Of a stretch of DNA of 64,000 bases, positions 1 through 10,605 are shown piece by piece. The DNA is from Lachnospiraceae bacterium. GTDB taxonomy: Bacteria; Bacillota; Clostridia; Lachnospirales; Lachnospiraceae. A model generated the notes under the pieces. It was not told the DNA's origin and did not search any database. It saw nothing but the letters and a program-made list of their open reading frames with translations. The position numbers and the translations under genes are program-made. The stretch is taken from contig CAJTGD010000004.1 in assembly GCA_910575475.1 (NCBI GenBank), positions 124,001-188,000 of the forward strand, given 5' to 3'. The stretch's first letter is position 1, and each line of letters begins with the position of its first letter.

Positions 1-594
1 GCTCAGATCAAGAAGGGCATCGAAGAGACCACTTCTGATTTTGATAAAGAGAAGCTGCAGGAGAGACTTGCGAAGCTGGCAGGCGGCGTAGCAGTGATCC
101 GCGTAGGCGCTGCGACCGAGACCGAGATGAAGGAAGCGAAGCTTCGGATGGAAGATGCTCTGAACGCAACAAGAGCAGCCGTAGAAGAGGGGATCATCGC
201 AGGCGGCGGTTCCGCATATATCCATGCTGCAAAGCAGGTTGAGAAGCTGGCGGAGGAGATGGACGGAGACGAGAAGACCGGAGCGAAGATCATCCTGAAG
301 GCCCTGGAATCCCCGCTGTTCCATATCGTAAGCAACGCAGGACTGGAAGGCTCTGTGGTTGTAAATAAAGTAAGAGAGTCCGAGGTTGGCGTAGGCTTTG
401 ACGCATACAAGGAAGAGTATGTGGATATGGTAAAAGAAGGAATCCTGGATCCGGCGAAGGTGACAAGAAGCGCATTGCAGAACGCGACAAGCGTTGCTTC
501 CACCCTGCTGACAACAGAATCTGTTGTAGCGACCATCAAGGAAGACACCCCGGCAATGCCGGCAGGCGGCGCAGGCGGAATGGGCATGATGTAA
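1..594 (+). CDS. groL: Chaperonin GroEL (60 kDa chaperonin), C-terminal part
   Basis: The frame is open from base 1 to the TAA at 592-594, so the 5' part of the gene lies left of the window; 197 codons are present. The product is the ATP-dependent folding chaperonin that forms the double heptameric ring in the cytoplasm. The visible part has the segment [12 protein letters not shown] of the ATP-binding equatorial domain, the segment ITKEGILDP-like [17 protein letters not shown], and the Gly/Met-rich tail GGAGGMGMM that marks group I chaperonins. A strong terminator follows. groS would be expected upstream, outside the window. Identification is firm. Confidence 0.97.
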   Translation, partial: AQIKKGIEETTSDFDKEKLQERLAKLAGGVAVIRVGAATETEMKEAKLRMEDALNATRAAVEEGIIAGGGSAYIHAAKQVEKLAEEMDGDEKTGAKIILKALESPLFHIVSNAGLEGSVVVNKVRESEVGVGFDAYKEEYVDMVKEGILDPAKVTRSALQNATSVASTLLTTESVVATIKEDTPAMPAGGAGGMGMM

Positions 595-669
595 TCATCT
601 GCCGGGATTGGTCCTCCATTCCCGAATCCGTATTCTGGAACAGGAAGCTGTTCTGAAGAGATAAGAAAC

Positions 670-720
670 GAGTTCCGTATCTGACTGGAAAGAAACACAG
701 TCAGATGTGGAACTCTTTTT
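670..720 (+). terminator. Rho-independent terminator of groL
   Basis: GAGTTCC (670-676) pairs with GGAACTC (709-715) and, inside it, ATCTGACTG (679-687) pairs with CAGTCAGAT (698-706); five T follow. It lies 76 bases after the groL stop codon. Confidence 0.85.
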
Positions 721-769
721 ATGCAATCACATATTTAGGAGAAGTTTCCGATTGAAATTTGAAAAGCAC

Positions 770-798
770 TTGACAACCTACCAGAATTTTTGTACCAT
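770..798 (+). promoter_or_regulatory. Sigma-A-type promoter of guaB
   Basis: TTGACA at 770-775 and TACCAT at 793-798 are 17 bases apart, in the gap between the groL terminator and guaB. A leader of about 150 bases follows. I looked there for a purine riboswitch core and saw none. The rest of the 594-959 gap holds only the terminator described separately. Confidence 0.6.
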
Positions 799-919
799 AT
801 CAGATAAAATACCTCTGATCCGACCTCCAAAAATCTGCATTCATTGCGGAGATATTCTGGCAGGCGGATCTACATAGGAGTTGTTTCTGACTGTACAGTT
901 AGAATTGTTTCAATAGTAA

Positions 920-2413
<1,494 letters not shown>

Positions 2414-2497
2414 AAACCTGCATAAGGAGTTGCAGAAAAATAGCAGCAGCCGCGCTTCGGCGCAGGCGCACGGGAAAAATGTACGGAGCAGATAAAG

Positions 2498-3325
2498 ATG
2501 GAACAGGAGAGCACGGAACAAAGAGGAACCGGGCAGAGCGGCATGGACCTGGGCAGTACGGATCTGAAAAACGCGGGGCCAGGCGGCACGGTACAGAAGA
2601 GCACGGGGAAGGCTGCGAAGCATAAAGGAAAACGGAAGAAAAAAAGAAGAAAGAAGAAAAGTCCCCGGAAGCTGACAGTCCGCGTCAACCTGGAGCCAAA
2701 GAGCTTTCTGTCCGGAATCGCGGCCGGGGTGCTGCTGACGCTGCTGGTGATGTTCCTGCTCACCCGCTGTTCCGCCGAGGAGGTGGAGACCAGCGGGCTG
2801 AGCCTGGACGCGTCGGAGCCGGAGATCAGTGTCCAGCTTCTGGATGTGAATGACTATTCCAGGCCGGGAACAGAAGTGGATTCCGTTGCTGGGATCGTGA
2901 TCCACTATACGGCCAATCCGGGGAGTACGGCGCAGCAGAATCGGGACTATTTCAACAGCCTGCAGGACGGGCACGGAGCCTCTGTGAGCAGCCATTTCAT
3001 CGTGGGACTGGACGGTGAGATCGTGCAGTGCATTCCGACCCAGGAGGTCGCTTATGCGTCCAATGAGCGCAACCGCGATACTATTTCCATTGAGTGCTGC
3101 CATCCTGACGCTACGGGAAAGTTCAACCAGGAGACCTATATTTCCATGGTCCGGCTGACGGCATTTCTGTGTGCAAAATATGACCTGGACGCAGAAGCGG
3201 TCATCCGGCATTATGATGTGACGGAAAAGAACTGCCCCAAGTATTTTGTGGAAAATGAAGACGCGTGGAAGCTTTTCAAGGCGGATGTGGATGCCGCTCT
3301 GAAAACGAAGATCAAAGAAGAATAA
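2498..3325 (+). CDS. Membrane-anchored N-acetylmuramoyl-L-alanine amidase
   Basis: 275 residues. The N terminus (about 1-70) is charged, ending in a Lys/Arg-rich stretch, and is followed by one membrane segment (about 69-90, FLSGIAAGVLLTLLVMFLL), so the enzyme domain should lie outside the membrane. The C-terminal part is an Amidase_2 (PGRP-like, zinc) domain: IVIHYTAN with the first zinc His, the SSHFIVGLDG segment, and IRHYDVTEKNCP with the second His and the Cys ligand. It should cleave the amide bond between MurNAc and L-Ala in peptidoglycan. It lacks a cell-wall-binding repeat. The long basic tail before the membrane segment is unusual but of unknown meaning. Confidence 0.85.
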   Translation: MEQESTEQRGTGQSGMDLGSTDLKNAGPGGTVQKSTGKAAKHKGKRKKKRRKKKSPRKLTVRVNLEPKSFLSGIAAGVLLTLLVMFLLTRCSAEEVETSGLSLDASEPEISVQLLDVNDYSRPGTEVDSVAGIVIHYTANPGSTAQQNRDYFNSLQDGHGASVSSHFIVGLDGEIVQCIPTQEVAYASNERNRDTISIECCHPDATGKFNQETYISMVRLTAFLCAKYDLDAEAVIRHYDVTEKNCPKYFVENEDAWKLFKADVDAALKTKIKEE

Positions 3326-3442
3326 GCAGACAGACGGAAAATGGAGGAAACAGAAGCCTGCGGGAGGCTTCTGGACTTCCGTTCCGTGGGTATGAGGCGG
3401 AAAAACAGATCAGAATCAGGAAAAGGGAGAAGAGAAACAAAG

Positions 3443-4210
3443 ATGAACGATTTGGAGATGTACCGGGAACAGCTTGCCATGTGCGATGACAGGATCATCG
3501 ACGTTCTGGAGGAGCGCAATTCGATTATAGAAAAGATCATGGCCTACAAGCAGGAGTACGGCATGCCCGTCCTGCAGCCTGCACAGGAGGAGAAGCAGGA
3601 GCACAGAAGACAGGAAAGGCTGGAAGGCCACTGCTATCAGAATGAGATCGAGAACGTCTTTTCGGAAATTGTCAGGAGCAGCAAACGGATCCAGGCAAGA
3701 CACCTGTTTGACTATAATATTGTTCTGATCGGCTTTATGGGGGCGGGAAAATCGACGGTTTCCGAGTACCTCAGCACCATGTTCGCCATGGATGTGGTGG
3801 AGATGGACCAGGTGATCGCGGAGCGGGAGGGCATGAGCATCCCGGATATCTTCGCGACCTACGGGGAAGAATATTTCCGCAACAGGGAAACCCAGCTCCT
3901 GAAAGAGATGCAGCTTCGGAAGCAGGCGGTGATCTCCTGCGGAGGCGGCGCCGCGCTCCGGGAAGAAAATGTGGCGGAGATGAAGAAAAACGGACGCGTG
4001 GTGCTTTTGACCGCAAGCCCTCATACGATTTATGAGCGTGTGAAGGACAGTACCGACCGTCCGATCCTGAACGGAAACAACAATGTGGAATTTATTGCGG
4101 AGCTGATGGAAAAACGCCGGGAAAAATACGAAAAGGCGGCGGATATCGTGATCTATACGGACGGTAAGAGCGTACTCCAGATCTGCGAGGAGCTGATCGC
4201 GAAGCTGTAG
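3443..4210 (+). CDS. aroK: Chorismate mutase-shikimate kinase fusion
   Basis: 256 residues with two domains of the aromatic amino acid pathway. Residues about 1-85 match the AroQ-type chorismate mutase helices (MYREQLAMCDDRIIDVLEERN and MAYKQEYG); residues about 90-255 are shikimate kinase with P-loop GFMGAGKST, the shikimate-binding MDQVI and RNRETQLL segments, the CGGGAAL loop and the lid region around STDRPIL. I start at ATG 3443, because the reading frame upstream to 3341 has no chorismate mutase similarity and 3443 has a purine-rich AAAAGGGAGAAGAG stretch before it. The kinase forms shikimate 3-phosphate; the mutase would turn chorismate into prephenate. Confidence 0.88.
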   Translation: MNDLEMYREQLAMCDDRIIDVLEERNSIIEKIMAYKQEYGMPVLQPAQEEKQEHRRQERLEGHCYQNEIENVFSEIVRSSKRIQARHLFDYNIVLIGFMGAGKSTVSEYLSTMFAMDVVEMDQVIAEREGMSIPDIFATYGEEYFRNRETQLLKEMQLRKQAVISCGGGAALREENVAEMKKNGRVVLLTASPHTIYERVKDSTDRPILNGNNNVEFIAELMEKRREKYEKAADIVIYTDGKSVLQICEELIAKL

Positions 4211-4293
4211 CGGCCCTGTCAGCCTGCCGCAGGAGCTTTGGCTGGCCGGGGGTGTAAACAGCAGTATCGGACTCAGGGAAAGGAGACGGGGAT

Positions 4294-4806
4294 ATGTTTG
4301 ATATGTTCTTTCCGGATGAATATGTGGCTTCCACCTATATCATCCCTTTTGAAAAACTATATAAAGAGGGATACCGGGGCGTGATCTTTGATATCGACAA
4401 TACCCTGGTTCCCCATGGCGCGCCTGCGGACAAGAGGGCAAAGGAGCTGTTTGGCAGGTTGGAATCAATCGGATTTGCCACCTGCCTGATCTCCAACAAC
4501 CAGGAGCCCAGGGTGAAGATGTTCAATGAAGAGATCGGGACAAGATACATTTTTAACGCGCGCAAGCCGGCCCGGAAGAACTACATCCGCGCCATGGAGA
4601 TGATGGAAACGGACCGGACAAACACGATCTTCGTGGGGGATCAGTTATTTACCGATGTGTGGGGCGCAAAACGGGCGGGAATCCGCAATATCCTGGTCAA
4701 GCCGATGTATCCTAAAGAAGAGATCCAGATTGTCCTCAAGCGTTATCTGGAGCGGATCGTGCTGTATTTTTACAAAAGAAAGCAAAGAATGACCCGCGAA
4801 GAATAA
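4294..4806 (+). CDS. yqeG: YqeG family HAD IIIA-type phosphatase
   Basis: 170 residues, the normal size of YqeG. HAD motif I is FDIDNTLVPHG with nucleophile and acid/base Asp, motif II is the ISNN loop, the Lys of ARKPARKNY is motif III, and motif IV is VGDQLFTDVWGAKRAG. The tail is basic (FYKRKQRMTREE). The family is conserved in Firmicutes next to aroE/aroK, yqeH or efp; its substrate is uncertain. Here it sits between the shikimate kinase fusion and efp and starts 83 bases after the kinase gene with AAAGGAGACGGGGAT before the ATG. Confidence 0.9.
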   Translation: MFDMFFPDEYVASTYIIPFEKLYKEGYRGVIFDIDNTLVPHGAPADKRAKELFGRLESIGFATCLISNNQEPRVKMFNEEIGTRYIFNARKPARKNYIRAMEMMETDRTNTIFVGDQLFTDVWGAKRAGIRNILVKPMYPKEEIQIVLKRYLERIVLYFYKRKQRMTREE

Positions 4807-4813
4807 AAAAAGG

Positions 4814-4842
4814 TTGAAAAAAGCTGGAAATTATTATAAAAT
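4814..4842 (+). promoter_or_regulatory. Probable promoter of efp
   Basis: TTGAAA at 4814-4819 and TAAAAT at 4837-4842 are 17 bases apart, directly after the yqeG stop codon and about 95 bases before the efp start. Confidence 0.55.
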
Positions 4843-4935
4843 GATACAAGTGTCAACAGGCTGTGCATTTCATGCCTGCATGAAAAAGCATGACTTTTAT
4901 AAAATGTAACAGCGAGAATTAAAGGAGGATTATAT

Positions 4936-5493
4936 ATGATCGCAGCAGGAGAATTTAAGAATGGCGTGACCGTTGAGATTGACGGAAATATTTACCAGAT
5001 ACTGGAATTTCAGCATGTTAAGCCGGGCAAGGGCGCTGCATTTGTCAGAACCAAGCTGAAAAATATCATCAGCGGCGGTGTAGTAGAGAAGACCTTCCGT
5101 CCCACCGAGAAGTTCCCGAAAGCCCATATCGACCGGAAGGAGATGCAGTACCTGTATCAGGATGGAGATTTATATAATTTCATGGACGTTGAGACATATG
5201 ATCAGATCGCTCTGAATGCCGAGGTGGTAGGAGACGCGCTGAAGTTCGTGAAGGAGAATGAGAATGTGAAGATCTGTTCCCACAAAGGCAACGTATTTTC
5301 TGTGGAGCCGCCTCTGTTCGTAGAGCTGGCGATCACAGAGACTGAGCCGGGCTTCAAGGGCGATACCGCGCAGGGCGCGACAAAGCCGGCTACCGTAGAG
5401 ACCGGGGCGACGGTTATGGTGCCGCTGTTTGTGGAGACCGGGGATGTGCTGAAGATCGACACACGTACCGGGGAGTATCTATCCAGAGTATAA
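4936..5493 (+). CDS. efp: Translation elongation factor P
   Basis: 185 residues, full length. EF-P binds the ribosome between the P and E sites and relieves stalling at consecutive prolines. The N-terminal KOW-like domain has the modification loop [18 protein letters not shown]; the lysine in PGKG is the residue that is modified in characterised bacteria. The OB domains end with the conserved [12 protein letters not shown]. The ribosome site AAAGGAGG precedes the ATG with normal spacing. An SDR reductase at 40,949-41,680 in this window resembles YmfI, the reductase that finishes 5-aminopentanol modification of EF-P in Bacillus subtilis. Confidence 0.97.
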   Translation: MIAAGEFKNGVTVEIDGNIYQILEFQHVKPGKGAAFVRTKLKNIISGGVVEKTFRPTEKFPKAHIDRKEMQYLYQDGDLYNFMDVETYDQIALNAEVVGDALKFVKENENVKICSHKGNVFSVEPPLFVELAITETEPGFKGDTAQGATKPATVETGATVMVPLFVETGDVLKIDTRTGEYLSRV

Positions 5494-5669
5494 CAGGCAG
5501 GACAGGCATCCGGGAGTTATGGGTTAAAAGCCTGCAGCGGATATTCAGATCAGAATGGCCGCAGAGCATGTATTTGACTATGAAGCAGGAGATTTCATCA
5601 GAACAGGTGGGATGTCCTGCTTTTGATATATCAACGTATGAGATTGATAAAAAGGAAAGGATAGAAGCT

Positions 5670-6575
5670 ATGTTAAAGCTTGGTTCACATGTAGGAATGA
5701 GCGGCAGGGAGATGCTGCTCGGATCCGCGAAGGAAGCAGTTTCTTACGGGGCGGATACATTTATGTTTTATACCGGGGCACCGCAGAATACCCGCAGGAA
5801 GGAGCTGGATGAGCTGAACATCGGGCCGGCCTGGGAGTATATGAAGGAGCACGGCATTGAGGAGATCATTGTTCATGCCCCATATATCATCAACCTGGGC
5901 AATTCCGTAAAGCCGGAGACGTTTCAATTGGGAGTGGAATTTCTGGAAAAGGAGATCCAGAGGACAATCGCCTGCAAAAGCCATCTGCTGATCCTGCATC
6001 CGGGGGCCCATGTAGGAGCGGGTGCAGATGCGGGGATCGCCCAGATCGTGAAAGGGCTGAATGAGGTTCTGACCAGGGACGCAGACTGCTGCGTCGCATT
6101 GGAGACCATGGCGGGAAAGGGCTCAGAGGTGGGCCGTACGTTCGAAGAGCTGGCCAGAATCTATGACGGTGTGGTATACAATGAAAAGCTGCGGGTCTGC
6201 TTCGATACCTGCCATACCAGCGACAGCGGATACGATATCATCCATCATTTTGACGATGTGATCCGGGAATTTGACCAGATCCTTGGAAAGGACCAGATTG
6301 CTGTATTCCATATCAACGACAGCAAAAATGTACCCGGCGCCGCAAAGGACAGGCACGCCAATATCGGGTTTGGGGAGATTGGGTTTGACGCGTTGAATGC
6401 GATCGTGCATCATCCGGACTTTGAGGAGATCCCGAAGATCCTGGAGACACCCTATGTACCGGATCTGGAAGATAAGAAAAAATCTTATGCGCCTTACAAA
6501 TATGAGATTGAAATGCTGCGGAAAGGGGAATTTGATCCCGGGCTGGAGGAGAAGATCCGGAACGGGGAGAAGTGA
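5670..6575 (+). CDS. nfo: Deoxyribonuclease IV (AP endonuclease IV)
   Basis: 302 residues from ATG 5670, chosen because AAAGGAAAGG precedes it and because the protein then starts with the family motif [11 protein letters not shown]. The frame upstream to 5568 shows no similarity. Endonuclease IV is a zinc TIM-barrel enzyme that nicks DNA 5' of abasic sites in base excision repair. Metal-binding segments seen: [39 protein letters not shown] and the [13 protein letters not shown] stretch. All three zinc-site clusters are present. Confidence 0.95.
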   Translation: MLKLGSHVGMSGREMLLGSAKEAVSYGADTFMFYTGAPQNTRRKELDELNIGPAWEYMKEHGIEEIIVHAPYIINLGNSVKPETFQLGVEFLEKEIQRTIACKSHLLILHPGAHVGAGADAGIAQIVKGLNEVLTRDADCCVALETMAGKGSEVGRTFEELARIYDGVVYNEKLRVCFDTCHTSDSGYDIIHHFDDVIREFDQILGKDQIAVFHINDSKNVPGAAKDRHANIGFGEIGFDALNAIVHHPDFEEIPKILETPYVPDLEDKKKSYAPYKYEIEMLRKGEFDPGLEEKIRNGEK

Positions 6576-6607
6576 TTTTTACGAGACTCATTGTTCCAAT
6601 AAAAAAA

Positions 6608-6679
6608 CACGTCTGGGCGGGATCGAACCGCCGCACCTGCCTCCGGAGGGCAGTGCTCTATCCACTGAGCTACAGACGT
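6608..6679 (-). tRNA. tRNA-Arg (anticodon CCG)
   Basis: On the minus strand the 7-bp acceptor stem ACGTCTG pairs with CAGACGT. The D arm is GCTC-AGTGGATA-GAGC. The anticodon arm is CTGCC-CTCCGGA-GGCAG with anticodon CCG, reading codon CGG. The T arm is GGCGG-TTCGATC-CCGCC. The discriminator base is G and CCA is not encoded. A T-run follows at once and should end transcription. It points toward nfo. argS, the matching synthetase, is about 2 kb away. Confidence 0.95.
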
Positions 6680-6798
6680 GTATTGCGTTCCGGAAAGGAA
6701 GCATCTCTCCGGAACACTTTAATTATGTTATCACATATTTCGGAAAAAGTAAAGAACTAATTTTTCAGATTGGTAAAGGTTTTGGAAAATGAATTGCT

Positions 6799-7152
6799 TT
6801 AAGCCTCATTTATGATACGATATACCCATTGCATGATTTCATGGGTATATTGTATTGCTGCTTTTGCATTTCTTTCTTCCAGAAACAGTTCATTTGGATA
6901 CCTGATTGTCACTCCATATGGAGTCAGTGTATCTGTATAGTCATAAAATCTGTCTTCTACTTCTACTTTGTTTTTTATCTGATTTAGAAGGAATGATAAG
7001 TCATGAAGCTTTGGCATACCGCCTTCAGCGCCATAATATATTATCAATGCTTTCATTCCTTTTTCAGCGGCTTGCTGACAGTGATAACAGATAATTTCAA
7101 GAGGCTTTGGACGATATGTTTCTTCCAGGTATCTTACGATTTTTAAATCCAT
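6799..7152 (-). CDS. HEPN domain protein (partner of the MNT gene)
   Basis: 117 residues with the HEPN helix pattern CYHCQQAAEKGMKALIIYYG followed by KLHDLSFLLNQI. HEPN proteins of this kind pair with minimal nucleotidyltransferases, often as toxin-antitoxin or nucleotide-modifying pairs. I do not see a clean Rx4-6H ribonuclease motif. The ATG at 7152 lies 8 bases after the stop of the MNT gene and has no good ribosome site. The five codons before it read YDLAV, which resembles the usual N-terminal helix of the family, but a TGA lies just upstream. The helix may therefore be cut short. Confidence 0.75.
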   Translation of the reverse strand: MDLKIVRYLEETYRPKPLEIICYHCQQAAEKGMKALIIYYGAEGGMPKLHDLSFLLNQIKNKVEVEDRFYDYTDTLTPYGVTIRYPNELFLEERNAKAAIQYTHEIMQWVYRIINEA

Positions 7153-7162
7153 GACTGCAAGA

Positions 7163-7495
7163 TCATATCACTCTTTCGATTCCTGCCTCATATAATAATA
7201 CCCCCTTTCGATAGACCTCATTTTCTACGGAGGGAAATTTTTTCCGAGCTTCAAATCTGCTTTTTGTTCCTACTACGATATCTACCGGACGTTGCTTTAT
7301 TTTACGGATGGCCTTGTAAGCCTTTGTAGTCTCTTCCGCAAGATCTGAAATTTCGTCCCGAACAATGATATAAAAATCCAGATCGCTGTTATCCGTATAT
7401 GTGCCATTTGCATAAGAACCAAATAGATAGATCTGTATTGGAAAAAGTTGGTCTATGAAATGTTTTTTTAATTCTTCAATTTCCTGCATTGGCAT
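7163..7495 (-). CDS. MNT-type nucleotidyltransferase domain protein
   Basis: 110 residues. The nucleotidyltransferase core is visible as YLFGSYANGTYTDNSDLDFYI (G-S helix followed by the metal-binding D-x-D), with a third acidic position in PVDIVVG. AAAGGAG lies 9 bases before the ATG at 7495. The gene ends 10 bases before the HEPN gene and is surely co-transcribed with it. In studied MNT/HEPN pairs the MNT protein AMPylates or otherwise inhibits the HEPN partner; this is family knowledge, not shown here. Confidence 0.85.
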   Translation of the reverse strand: MPMQEIEELKKHFIDQLFPIQIYLFGSYANGTYTDNSDLDFYIIVRDEISDLAEETTKAYKAIRKIKQRPVDIVVGTKSRFEARKKFPSVENEVYRKGVLLYEAGIERVI

Positions 7496-7613
7496 CAGCG
7501 TCAGCTCCTTTATACTTTTCTATCCATATTATAGCAGGAAATTTGTTGCTTTACACTCAATATTTTTGAAATGAGCAGAACCTTTTTTGATCATTGAACT
7601 GAAATAGATCTTT

Positions 7614-8540
7614 TTAGAAATTGAAAGAATTTTGCATGACCAGCCTTCTGGTCTCTCTTTGGTAGAGGTATGCGTGATTGCTTAAAATCTCTTCTTCGGC
7701 TACCTGGGTCTGGTTGATCTCTGTGACCATCGCATCCATCTCCTCCGGCTCCATGCCCTTTGACGCGGGCACAAGCACGACCTCGTGGACGCTGCTGGGG
7801 AGTACGTAGTAGTCTTCTCCCAGAATCTGTCCGGCCATATCCAGGACCTCCGGATATACGATGCAGGCTGCGCCGAAGCTGCGGATCGGATTGGAGAGCA
7901 CGTACATAAAATCATCCGCTTCCGCGGCAGATTCATTCAGCAGATTTTTCCGTCTGCCCGGGACCGTACGCAGGATCTCGTCCACGGCCTGCTGCATGGT
8001 AAATAATTCCGCCGGAAGCAGGCGTTTTACATTTCTGCGGGCCAGTGCGAGCAGATCTTCCTCTGTCACATTCCAATACTCCAGGTGGTCGTTATTTACG
8101 GTCATGGTAGCGGTTCCCTGACTGTTTACATCCAAAAGAACATAGAATACGATGCTTAGATCCAACAGCTTAATATGGGGGACACTTTCCAGTAAGTCAC
8201 GGTTTTTTTCCGTATGGATCAGCTTAAATACGATCTTGTCCTGAATGGAGTCATAGTGTTCGATCCCGTTGGTATCCATGGAACGGTCACATTTTACCGT
8301 GCGGTAAAAATCCAGGATCTCCTGTACAAGTCTGTCGATCAATTCGCCATCCAGATAGCGCTGATAAAATTCTTCCAGATAGATCGTGGGGGAAATGTTC
8401 ACTCCCGGGGTCTCTATGAGCAGACCCTTCTTTACTTTTCCGTTATTTTTGATTGCCGTATATTGTGCTGCCTTAGCCCCTCCTTCCAGTTTCTGATTCA
8501 TTTTCTTTTCGATAGCGCAAACAAACTCCTGATATTTCAT
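7614..8540 (-). CDS. DUF5688 family protein (chromosomal copy)
   Basis: 308 residues from ATG 8540, which follows AAGGGAG at good spacing; the frame extends 27 bases further upstream without a ribosome site. No signal peptide or membrane segment is seen. The protein matches the DUF5688 pattern: an N-terminal KKGLLIETPGVNISPTIYLE region, a central LSNPIRSFGAACIVYPEVL segment, and GEDYYVLPSSVHEVVLVP. Function is unknown. A second, divergent member lies at 62,696-63,625 in the mobile element and shares the DYYxLPSSxHEV motif. It is divergent to argS. Confidence 0.8.
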   Translation of the reverse strand: MKYQEFVCAIEKKMNQKLEGGAKAAQYTAIKNNGKVKKGLLIETPGVNISPTIYLEEFYQRYLDGELIDRLVQEILDFYRTVKCDRSMDTNGIEHYDSIQDKIVFKLIHTEKNRDLLESVPHIKLLDLSIVFYVLLDVNSQGTATMTVNNDHLEYWNVTEEDLLALARRNVKRLLPAELFTMQQAVDEILRTVPGRRKNLLNESAAEADDFMYVLSNPIRSFGAACIVYPEVLDMAGQILGEDYYVLPSSVHEVVLVPASKGMEPEEMDAMVTEINQTQVAEEEILSNHAYLYQRETRRLVMQNSFNF

Positions 8541-8733
8541 GTATTCTCCCTTCTTCTGCGCGTCCACTTGAAATTAAAATGAGAAAGCCGGTACCGAAAT
8601 CGTACCCAGAAAATTGATTTGAAAAATATTATGTAGGTAGATTATAGCGGACCGGGGAGAAAAAAGCAACCTTTTTTTGAAAAAATATTTACCCGGCAAC
8701 GAACACTTGCTAGAATCCGGGATAGGTGATAAA

Positions 8734-10539
8734 ATGTCAAAAGAACAAAGAAAACATATGGAGAGTGAAAAAGTGAAAACATTTCTGAAGCTTATTACAA
8801 TGGAGATGGAAGAGGCATTCCGGGCAGCGGGATACGATGAAGCTTACGCAAAGGTAAGCCTGTCGAACCGGCCGGACTTATGCGAATATCAGTGCAACGG
8901 AGCGTTGGCAGCGGCCAAGGCCTACAAAAAAGCACCCATCATGATCGCGAAGGATGTGACGGCGCACCTACAGGAAAGCGCGGTTTTTTCCTATGCGGAA
9001 GCGGTGAATCCCGGATTTATCAATCTGAAGGCCGCTCCCGGGTTTACGGCGGAGTTTTTGAATGAGATGGCAGGAGCCGAGAACCTGGGCGTGGAGAAGG
9101 AAACGGAGCCGAAGACGGTCATGATCGACTACGGCGGACCCAACGTGGCCAAGCCCCTTCATGTAGGGCATCTGCGTTCCGCGATCATCGGCGAGAGCGT
9201 GAAGCGGATCGTCCGTTTTAAGGGCAATCAGGTGATCGGAGACATCCACCTGGGAGACTGGGGATATCAGATGGGGCTGATCATCACGGAGCTGGAAAAA
9301 CGGAAACCGGAGCTGCCTTATTTTCAGGAGGATTACGAGGGAGAATATCCGGAGGAGGCGCCGTTTACCATCGGGGAGCTGGAGGAGATCTACCCGACAG
9401 CCAGCGCTTATGCCAAGGAGAATGAGGAATACCGGGAGAAGGCCCTGCAGGCTACCTTCCTTCTGCAGAGCGGCCGCCGGGGCTACCGGGCGGTCTGGCA
9501 GCACATTATGAATGTGTCCGTGGCGGATTTGAAGAAGAATTACAACGTTCTGAATGTGGATTTTGATCTCTGGAAGGGCGAGGCGGATGTGCAGAAGTAT
9601 ATCCCGGATATGGTCCATATGTTAAAGGAAAAGGGATTTGCGCGCTATGACGAGGGCGCTCTGGTAGTGGATGTGGCAGAGGAAGACGACAACAAGGCCG
9701 TCCCGCCCTGCATGATCCTGAAGTCGGACGGGGCGGCCCTGTATGATACGACGGATCTGGCGACCCTGATCGAACGGGAGAGCCTTTATCAGCCGGACCA
9801 GATCATTTATGTGGTGGACAAGCGGCAGGAGCTGCATTTTGTACAGGTATTCCGCTGCGCGAAGAAGACGGGGATCGTACGCCCGGAGGTGGACCTGAAA
9901 TACCTGGGCTTCGGCACCATGAACGGGAAGGACGGAAAGCCCTTTAAGACCCGGGAGGGCGGCGTGATGCGCCTGGAAAACCTGCTCCGTGAGATCACGG
10001 AAGAGATGAGGAAGAAGATCATGGACAACCGGACCGTGACCGGGGAGGAAGCGGAAGCGACCGCCCGGACGGTGGGCCTTGCGGCTGTGAAGTACGGGGA
10101 TCTGTCCAACCAGGCATCCAAGGATTATATCTTCGATGTGGACCGTTTTACCTCCTTTGAGGGAAATACAGGGCCTTATATCCTGTATACCATCGTCCGG
10201 ATCAAGTCCATCCTGAATAAATATCAGGAAAACGGCGGTTCCATGGACGCGCTTCGGATCCGGGAGCCGGGGAGCGACTGTGAGAAGGCGCTGATGCTGG
10301 AGACGGCGAAGTTCAACGAAGTCATCGATACCGTCTATGAAGAGATCGCGCCCCACAAGCTTTGTGCTTACATCTATGATGTGGCGAACGCGTTTAACAA
10401 ATTTTACCATGAGACTCGGATCCTGGCGGAAGAGGACGAGGAAAAGAAGGCGGGCTATCTCGCGCTTCTCAGGCTGACCAAAGAGGTGCTGGAGGTCTGC
10501 GTTGACCTTCTGGGATTCGAAGCGCCGGAAAGGATGTAA
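8734..10539 (+). CDS. argS: Arginyl-tRNA synthetase
   Basis: 601 residues from ATG 8734, chosen for the AGGTGAT ribosome site just before it; a TTG at 8677 has none. Class I synthetase that charges tRNA-Arg with arginine and ATP. The N-terminal Add-1 domain covers about 1-120. The catalytic signature is GGPNVAKPLHVGHLRSA-like, with HVGH as the HIGH motif, and GDIHLGDWGYQMG follows. The C-terminal DALR-type anticodon-binding domain covers roughly the last 120 residues (NTGPYILYTIVRIKSIL). No T-box leader fits into the short gap upstream. Confidence 0.96.
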   Translation: MSKEQRKHMESEKVKTFLKLITMEMEEAFRAAGYDEAYAKVSLSNRPDLCEYQCNGALAAAKAYKKAPIMIAKDVTAHLQESAVFSYAEAVNPGFINLKAAPGFTAEFLNEMAGAENLGVEKETEPKTVMIDYGGPNVAKPLHVGHLRSAIIGESVKRIVRFKGNQVIGDIHLGDWGYQMGLIITELEKRKPELPYFQEDYEGEYPEEAPFTIGELEEIYPTASAYAKENEEYREKALQATFLLQSGRRGYRAVWQHIMNVSVADLKKNYNVLNVDFDLWKGEADVQKYIPDMVHMLKEKGFARYDEGALVVDVAEEDDNKAVPPCMILKSDGAALYDTTDLATLIERESLYQPDQIIYVVDKRQELHFVQVFRCAKKTGIVRPEVDLKYLGFGTMNGKDGKPFKTREGGVMRLENLLREITEEMRKKIMDNRTVTGEEAEATARTVGLAAVKYGDLSNQASKDYIFDVDRFTSFEGNTGPYILYTIVRIKSILNKYQENGGSMDALRIREPGSDCEKALMLETAKFNEVIDTVYEEIAPHKLCAYIYDVANAFNKFYHETRILAEEDEEKKAGYLALLRLTKEVLEVCVDLLGFEAPERM

Positions 10540-10605
10540 ATATCTGTGGATCAGGCACGCTATTGATCTTGTCTGCCTGGTTTTACGGTTTCAAAGAGAA
10601 AGGAA

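Noticed and set aside
8541..8733. T-box leader before argS
   Set aside because: The gap is too short and the T-box sequence AGGGTGGNACCGCG is absent.
6608..10539. Functional link between tRNA-Arg(CCG) and argS
   Set aside because: They lie 2 kb apart on opposite strands with unrelated genes between; nearness is most likely chance.
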